IMG/VR virus record: IMGVR_UViG_3300021957_000191
Coordinates: 1-30,264 of that record
DNA from: a virus
Direction: 5' to 3' (one strand)
Length of the DNA: 30,264 nucleotides
The notes under the pieces were generated by a model. It was not told the origin of the DNA. It was given only the letters and a program-made list of their open reading frames with translations, and did no database searches. Position numbers and translations under genes: made by a program. Positions 26,177 through 30,264 of the stretch are shown here, in pieces (positions within the stretch are counted from its first letter, which is position 1; each line of letters begins with the position of its first letter).

Positions 26177-29100
26177 ATGGATGATTTTTCTCCAGAAGAA
26201 ATGCGAGAATTTAATGAAAACTTAAATGCCATGAATGCCTCTATGGGCGGTCTGAGCCAAGGCTTACAGCAGTTATCTCAAACTATTAACAATCTTGACC
26301 AAACTTCACAGCAATCTGCTAAAGAATCAGAACAAACCTCAAAACGATCATCTGATGCAGAAAACAAAAAAAGCGAAAAGAATACAGAGGCAGCCAAGGT
26401 AATAGAAACAACTGCTGAGAAAATGAAAGTGTCGTTAAATCTTGCGACCAATGCTGTAACTAGTTTTGCAGGTGCATTAACTTCAGGTGTTGAAGGTTTT
26501 GACAAGTATACTTCGGCTGTATCGGGCTTTGGAGACTCAGCAAGAAACACAGGCGCGGCATTAGGTGGATTTGGTAAAGCCATAGGCCTTGCTGTAGATT
26601 TAGTTTCTAAGTTTACAGTCATAACAATGAAGCAGGCTGATGCACAAAATGAGTTTGCAAAACAAATGAACAGAATGGGTGCTGTAGTTGATACTACGAC
26701 CCAAGGTTTAGCAGATGCAGCCAGAGAAGCAGGGGCAAGTGCAGGAGACTTACAAGAATTAGCCGCAGTTATCACTCAAAGTTCTGAAGCATTAGCATCA
26801 TTTGGTGCAGGTACTTCTGAAGGTACAGCAAAAATGCTGAAAGTCTTCAAGTTAAGTGATGACCAAGAAAGAGAAATGCGTAGATACGGGTTAACTTTAA
26901 GAGAAGCCCAAGAACAACAAGCATATTACATTGAATTACAAAGAACGTCCGGTGTCAATATGCAGGCGCAGGAGATGAGTGAACAACAGATTCGTCTTAG
27001 ATCATTAAAGTATGCAAAAACATTAACAACACTATCAGAATTAACAGGTGTTCAAGCAGGTAGACTTAAAGAAGAACAAGCCGCAGTACAAGCAGACTTA
27101 CGAAATAAAATTCGTAATATGCGTGATCAAAATGATATTGAAAGACTCAAAAAACAATTAGACGGTGATATTACTGCTGAAAAGAGAGCATCGATAGAAG
27201 CAGAAATAAAATCAAGGAACCAAGAAATAGAAGTAAGAGTAGCCGCTGGTAACCAATTTGCAGGTTTATTAGGTCAAGACATGGCTGCCAAAGTAATGAA
27301 TGTCATTGGCACTGGCGCATTTGACGAAAACACAAAAGAATTAGCAAACTTAGGACTTAATGCCGGAGAACTTGCAAAGAGATTTGAAGGATTAACTGTT
27401 GGTTCAGATGAATACAAACAAGCAATTGCCGAAACAACAGGTGAATTAGTAGGTGGTGTTAGACGAAACGTAGATAGGTTCGGTAAGTCTATGGAACTTG
27501 CCGCTAACGCCAGTGAGATTGGAGCCGCAGTAGGCATTAATGATGCAACAACAGACAAAGCAATGAAGTTTATGTCTGAAGAAAGTGCGATAGACAGAGT
27601 ATTATCAAGTTTTGATGAAGTAGCAGAGTCTACTGAAAAAGGTGCAGACAAACAAAAAGATTTAGCCGCTGAACTACAAGTAGTTGAAACTAATGTTAGA
27701 ACAGCCGCAGATGACTTTTTGAATAGTATGAATCCATTTACAGGTGCATTAGGATTAGGCACTCTGGCGATGGCCGGATTAACAACAGCCGCCGGCGTTG
27801 CCGCAACGGCTTTATATGGCATGTCAGGCTCAGGTGGCATAGTAGATATGCTGTTGGGTGGAGGCAAAAAAGGCGGAGCAGGTGGAGCCGCAAGAAAATT
27901 CTTAACAAAAGGTGCAACTAAATTTGCCGCACCACTAGCCGCAGGAATGGCTATATATGGCGGTTATGCTCAAGCAAGTGAAGGACGAGATCAAGCAGAT
28001 AGTACACTTAATGCTACATTGCTTGATGAAAATGCCGATGCAGCCGAGAAACAACGTGCTAAAGAACAACATGAAATAGATACTAAACAAGCCAATAGAA
28101 AAGGAGCCGGCACAGGAGTCGGTGGCGCCGGTGGCGCCCTTGCAGGTGCAGCCGCAGGTGCAGCCATAGGCTCTATTGTTCCATTTATCGGAACAGCAAT
28201 TGGTGGTATTATCGGTGGAGCCTTAGGAGCATACGGTGGATCCAAAGGCGGCGGTATGGTTGGGGAAATGTTGTCTCCTGACGACCTAGACGCAACATTG
28301 AAAAGTGATGCTGAATTTCAACTTATGTCTAAGGAAGAACAAGACGAATATACCGAATTACGTAGGACAATTGAAGAACAAACGGAAAAACGTAACGCAG
28401 AAGAAAGAAGATTATCAAAACTTACTACTGATAAGATAGAAGAAAATGGACTATACACTAAAAACGGGTGGCTCCAAGACAGTGAAGTAAACTTTGAAAA
28501 GTTAGCACAAATGAGAGATGCAGGTAAATTAGAAACCGATATGCTTGAGGCTATGCTACGAGATAATGATTTAAGTGAAAAAGATACGGAACTAGTACAA
28601 CAACAGTTAGATTTACTTAAAGCAAAAGATGAAAAAGACGAAGCAAAAGATAAAAAAGAAAAAGATGTAGCAGAGGTTAAAGAGCCAGGTGAAGTGTCCG
28701 GCAGAACACTAGACATGTCTCCTGAAAATCTAGCCAAGATATTTGAAGCAGATTTAAAAGCAACAGCAAAAAACGATGCAGAAAAACAAGCAGAAGCAGA
28801 CAGCAAAAGAATCGCAGTAGTAAAAGCAAAAGAAGAATCGATTAACAAACAAATTACATCTGAAGTTATTGCTAATGCACTTAATGATACTGGAAGTGGT
28901 TCTCCCGCTTCAAAGATAGATACAGCCAAACTATTAGAAGCATCACAAGTTCAACAAAATCTGTTAGCAGATGCATCACCAACAGGAATCCCTACAGCGG
29001 ATGCATTAGAAAAAGTTGAAACACGACTTTCTACAGATGATATTTTAAAAGAAGTTCAAGTTTCAAATGAGAAAGTTGCAACTCTTATAGATTCACCTGC

Positions 29101-29647
29101 AATTAAAAAGACAGTAACCGATGAGCCAATGAATGAGGCTACACGTGAATTCGTTGATTGGGCAGATTCAGACGAAGGTAAAGCAGAGATTGCTCAGAAT
29201 GAAAAAATTCGTGCTGAGAAAATGGCAGAAATGAAAACTTCTGCTGAAAATCAGATGCTGGCAAAAGAAGATCAATACCGAGAAGTACTAGACACTGGTA
29301 AATACAAAGGTAAAGATGCTAGTGAAAGTATGATGGGGCAGGCTGAGAAATACCTTGCAAGTATCGAAGAAACTAAAAATAATCGAATGGCTATGGATCA
29401 ATCTGGCCTTCTAAATGCTCCTCAAGTTGATATTGAGCCGGAGCCAGTTGAAGAAGCACAATCTGTAGATGAGTTTAGACAAGAGCAATTCGCCCAAACT
29501 GCGCCTGAGGCAGGAGAAATGACTGAATATGAAAAACGTAGTCTAGCACTGCAAGAACAGCAGATTGCGAAACTGGCTAGGATTGACAATGCGACAACAG
29601 AGACAGCAGACGGTACCCAAAAAATTGCAACTTACTCTAGTGTTTAA
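26177..29647 (+). CDS. Putative tail tape-measure protein
   Basis: I infer this role; there is no clear family match. The 1156-aa protein is Ala/Glu/Lys-rich with long predicted helices: residues 1-75 (FNENLNAMNASMGGLSQGLQ and following), about 220-360, and a charged region about 700-960. Hydrophobic Gly/Ala-rich segments lie at about 522-553 (GALGLGTLAMAGLTTAAG), 581-601 and 643-695 (glycine-zipper-like GTAIGGIIGGALGAYGG). Long helices plus a few membrane-like segments are typical of tape measures, which set tail length and enter the host envelope. It lies between gp26/gp51 and gp20; T4's tape measure gp29 (590 aa) is also near 26-51. An AGGA site is 9 nt before the ATG. The C-terminus (LQEQQIAKLARIDNATTETA) shows no enzyme motif. 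Alternative: an internal virion protein. Confidence 0.5.
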   Translation: MDDFSPEEMREFNENLNAMNASMGGLSQGLQQLSQTINNLDQTSQQSAKESEQTSKRSSDAENKKSEKNTEAAKVIETTAEKMKVSLNLATNAVTSFAGALTSGVEGFDKYTSAVSGFGDSARNTGAALGGFGKAIGLAVDLVSKFTVITMKQADAQNEFAKQMNRMGAVVDTTTQGLADAAREAGASAGDLQELAAVITQSSEALASFGAGTSEGTAKMLKVFKLSDDQEREMRRYGLTLREAQEQQAYYIELQRTSGVNMQAQEMSEQQIRLRSLKYAKTLTTLSELTGVQAGRLKEEQAAVQADLRNKIRNMRDQNDIERLKKQLDGDITAEKRASIEAEIKSRNQEIEVRVAAGNQFAGLLGQDMAAKVMNVIGTGAFDENTKELANLGLNAGELAKRFEGLTVGSDEYKQAIAETTGELVGGVRRNVDRFGKSMELAANASEIGAAVGINDATTDKAMKFMSEESAIDRVLSSFDEVAESTEKGADKQKDLAAELQVVETNVRTAADDFLNSMNPFTGALGLGTLAMAGLTTAAGVAATALYGMSGSGGIVDMLLGGGKKGGAGGAARKFLTKGATKFAAPLAAGMAIYGGYAQASEGRDQADSTLNATLLDENADAAEKQRAKEQHEIDTKQANRKGAGTGVGGAGGALAGAAAGAAIGSIVPFIGTAIGGIIGGALGAYGGSKGGGMVGEMLSPDDLDATLKSDAEFQLMSKEEQDEYTELRRTIEEQTEKRNAEERRLSKLTTDKIEENGLYTKNGWLQDSEVNFEKLAQMRDAGKLETDMLEAMLRDNDLSEKDTELVQQQLDLLKAKDEKDEAKDKKEKDVAEVKEPGEVSGRTLDMSPENLAKIFEADLKATAKNDAEKQAEADSKRIAVVKAKEESINKQITSEVIANALNDTGSGSPASKIDTAKLLEASQVQQNLLADASPTGIPTADALEKVETRLSTDDILKEVQVSNEKVATLIDSPAIKKTVTDEPMNEATREFVDWADSDEGKAEIAQNEKIRAEKMAEMKTSAENQMLAKEDQYREVLDTGKYKGKDASESMMGQAEKYLASIEETKNNRMAMDQSGLLNAPQVDIEPEPVEEAQSVDEFRQEQFAQTAPEAGEMTEYEKRSLALQEQQIAKLARIDNATTETADGTQKIATYSSV

Positions 29648-29655
29648 CTAAATAC
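29648..29655 (+). promoter_or_regulatory. Candidate late promoter for gp20
   Basis: CTAAATAC begins at the base after the stop of the 1156-aa gene and is identical to the octamer at 26110. It is 25 nt upstream of the gp20 ATG and has two mismatches to TATAAATA. Support is its recurrence in the same relative position. Confidence 0.4.
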
Positions 29656-29680
29656 ATAGTACAAAGAGAACCGATATCAT

Positions 29681-30264
29681 ATGGCATATACAAAGAAATT
29701 TTTAAACAAGAGCGGAGTATCAAGTCCTATATCAGGGGGCAACAGCAATTCCGGATCTTGGAACGGCGTAGGAGCCTCAGAAGCAGGTTACTCAAACACT
29801 GATTTCGGTTACAAGAATTACATGAGTAGACTTCCTGAAGTTTACACAGGACATCCTAACAGAATAGAAAGATACAATCAGTATGAGATGATGGATGTTG
29901 ATGCTGAGATTAATGCATGTTTAGATATCATTGCAGAATTCAGTACACAAAAGAACGATCACAACAAGACACCGTTTAACTTTGAGTTTAGAGATGAACC
30001 CACTCCACATGAGATGGACTTACTATCTAAACAGTTACAGCAATGGTGTAAGTTAAATGAGTTTGATACTCGTATGTTTAAGATGTTCAGAAATGTCATT
30101 AAGTACGGAGATCAAGTCTTTGTAAGAGACCCAGAGAACTTTAAACTCTACTGGGTTGACATGGTTAAAGTCATTAAAGTTATTGTTAATGAGAGTGAAG
30201 GTAAACTTCCTGAGCAATATGTTATTAAAGACTTAAACATTAACTTACAGAACTTAACAGTTGC
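29681..30264 (+). CDS. gp20: Portal vertex protein gp20-like (3' end beyond window)
   Basis: The first 194 residues are visible. After a Ser/Gly/Asn-rich leader (to about residue 45) come MSRLPEVYTGHPNRIERYNQ, YEMMDVDAEINACLDIIAEF, FRNVIKYGDQVFVRD and YWVDMVKVIKV, which are characteristic of T4 gp20. The protein forms the dodecameric ring at the head vertex through which DNA passes and to which the neck and tail attach. T4 gp20 is 524 aa, so well over half should lie to the right of the window. An AAAGAGAA ribosome site precedes the ATG at 29681. Confidence 0.93.
   Translation, partial: MAYTKKFLNKSGVSSPISGGNSNSGSWNGVGASEAGYSNTDFGYKNYMSRLPEVYTGHPNRIERYNQYEMMDVDAEINACLDIIAEFSTQKNDHNKTPFNFEFRDEPTPHEMDLLSKQLQQWCKLNEFDTRMFKMFRNVIKYGDQVFVRDPENFKLYWVDMVKVIKVIVNESEGKLPEQYVIKDLNINLQNLTV

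Noticed and set aside
26278-28929. Minus-strand open frames (165-203 codons) opposite the tape-measure candidate
   Set aside because: They mirror Ala/Glu/Lys codon bias of the long plus-strand gene, overlap it fully and read as low-complexity Ser/Ala/Pro-rich sequence.

Overview
The window is part of the genome of a T4-like myovirus, most likely marine. It carries the T4-type tail, late-sigma and recombination gene set: gp6, gp25, gp5, gp53, gp48/54, gp26, gp55, gp47, gp46 and gp20. The DNA is AT-rich and densely packed, with almost no intergenic space. The giant structural protein, the enlarged gp5, and a gp55 with a long extra N-terminal domain resemble T4-like phages of marine bacteria (cyanophages, pelagiphages) more than T4 itself. 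The host cannot be determined from the sequence.

Layout. (1) 1-18893, minus strand: a late baseplate operon read right to left as gp48/54-like tube cap, gp53, a 727-aa probable hub protein, an enlarged gp5, gp25, gp6, and a giant structural protein that runs off the left edge. The first three junctions are TAATG stop/start overlaps. (2) 18894-19078: divergent control region with late-type and sigma70-type promoter motifs. (3) 19079-24517, plus strand: late sigma factor gp55, then gp47 and gp46 (Mre11/Rad50-type nuclease), a radical SAM/SPASM-like protein and a PD-(D/E)XK nuclease. gp47, gp46 and the radical SAM gene overlap by 4 nt each. (4) 24518-25005: a convergent gap without genes that folds on paper into a series of nested hairpins; it is a candidate structured RNA read from the plus strand. 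(5) 25006-26072, minus strand: gp26 followed by a small gp51-position ORF. (6) 26177-30264, plus strand: a 1156-aa tape-measure candidate and the start of the gp20 portal gene.

How the genes work together: gp55 would direct late transcription from TATAAATA-like elements, which are visible in front of most structural blocks. gp46/47 and the PD-(D/E)XK nuclease act on replicating or recombining DNA. The rest builds the baseplate, tail tube and portal.

The two most notable observations are: (a) a canonical slippery heptamer (T TTT TTC), a 7-nt spacer and a stem at the end of gp26, with the -1 frame open into the downstream ORF, predicting a 355-aa gp26-gp51 frameshift product like the tail assembly chaperones of other tailed phages; and (b) the structured RNA candidate at about 24523-24901, whose wobble pairs are G-U only if the plus strand is transcribed. 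All calls come from reading the sequence; no database search was run.
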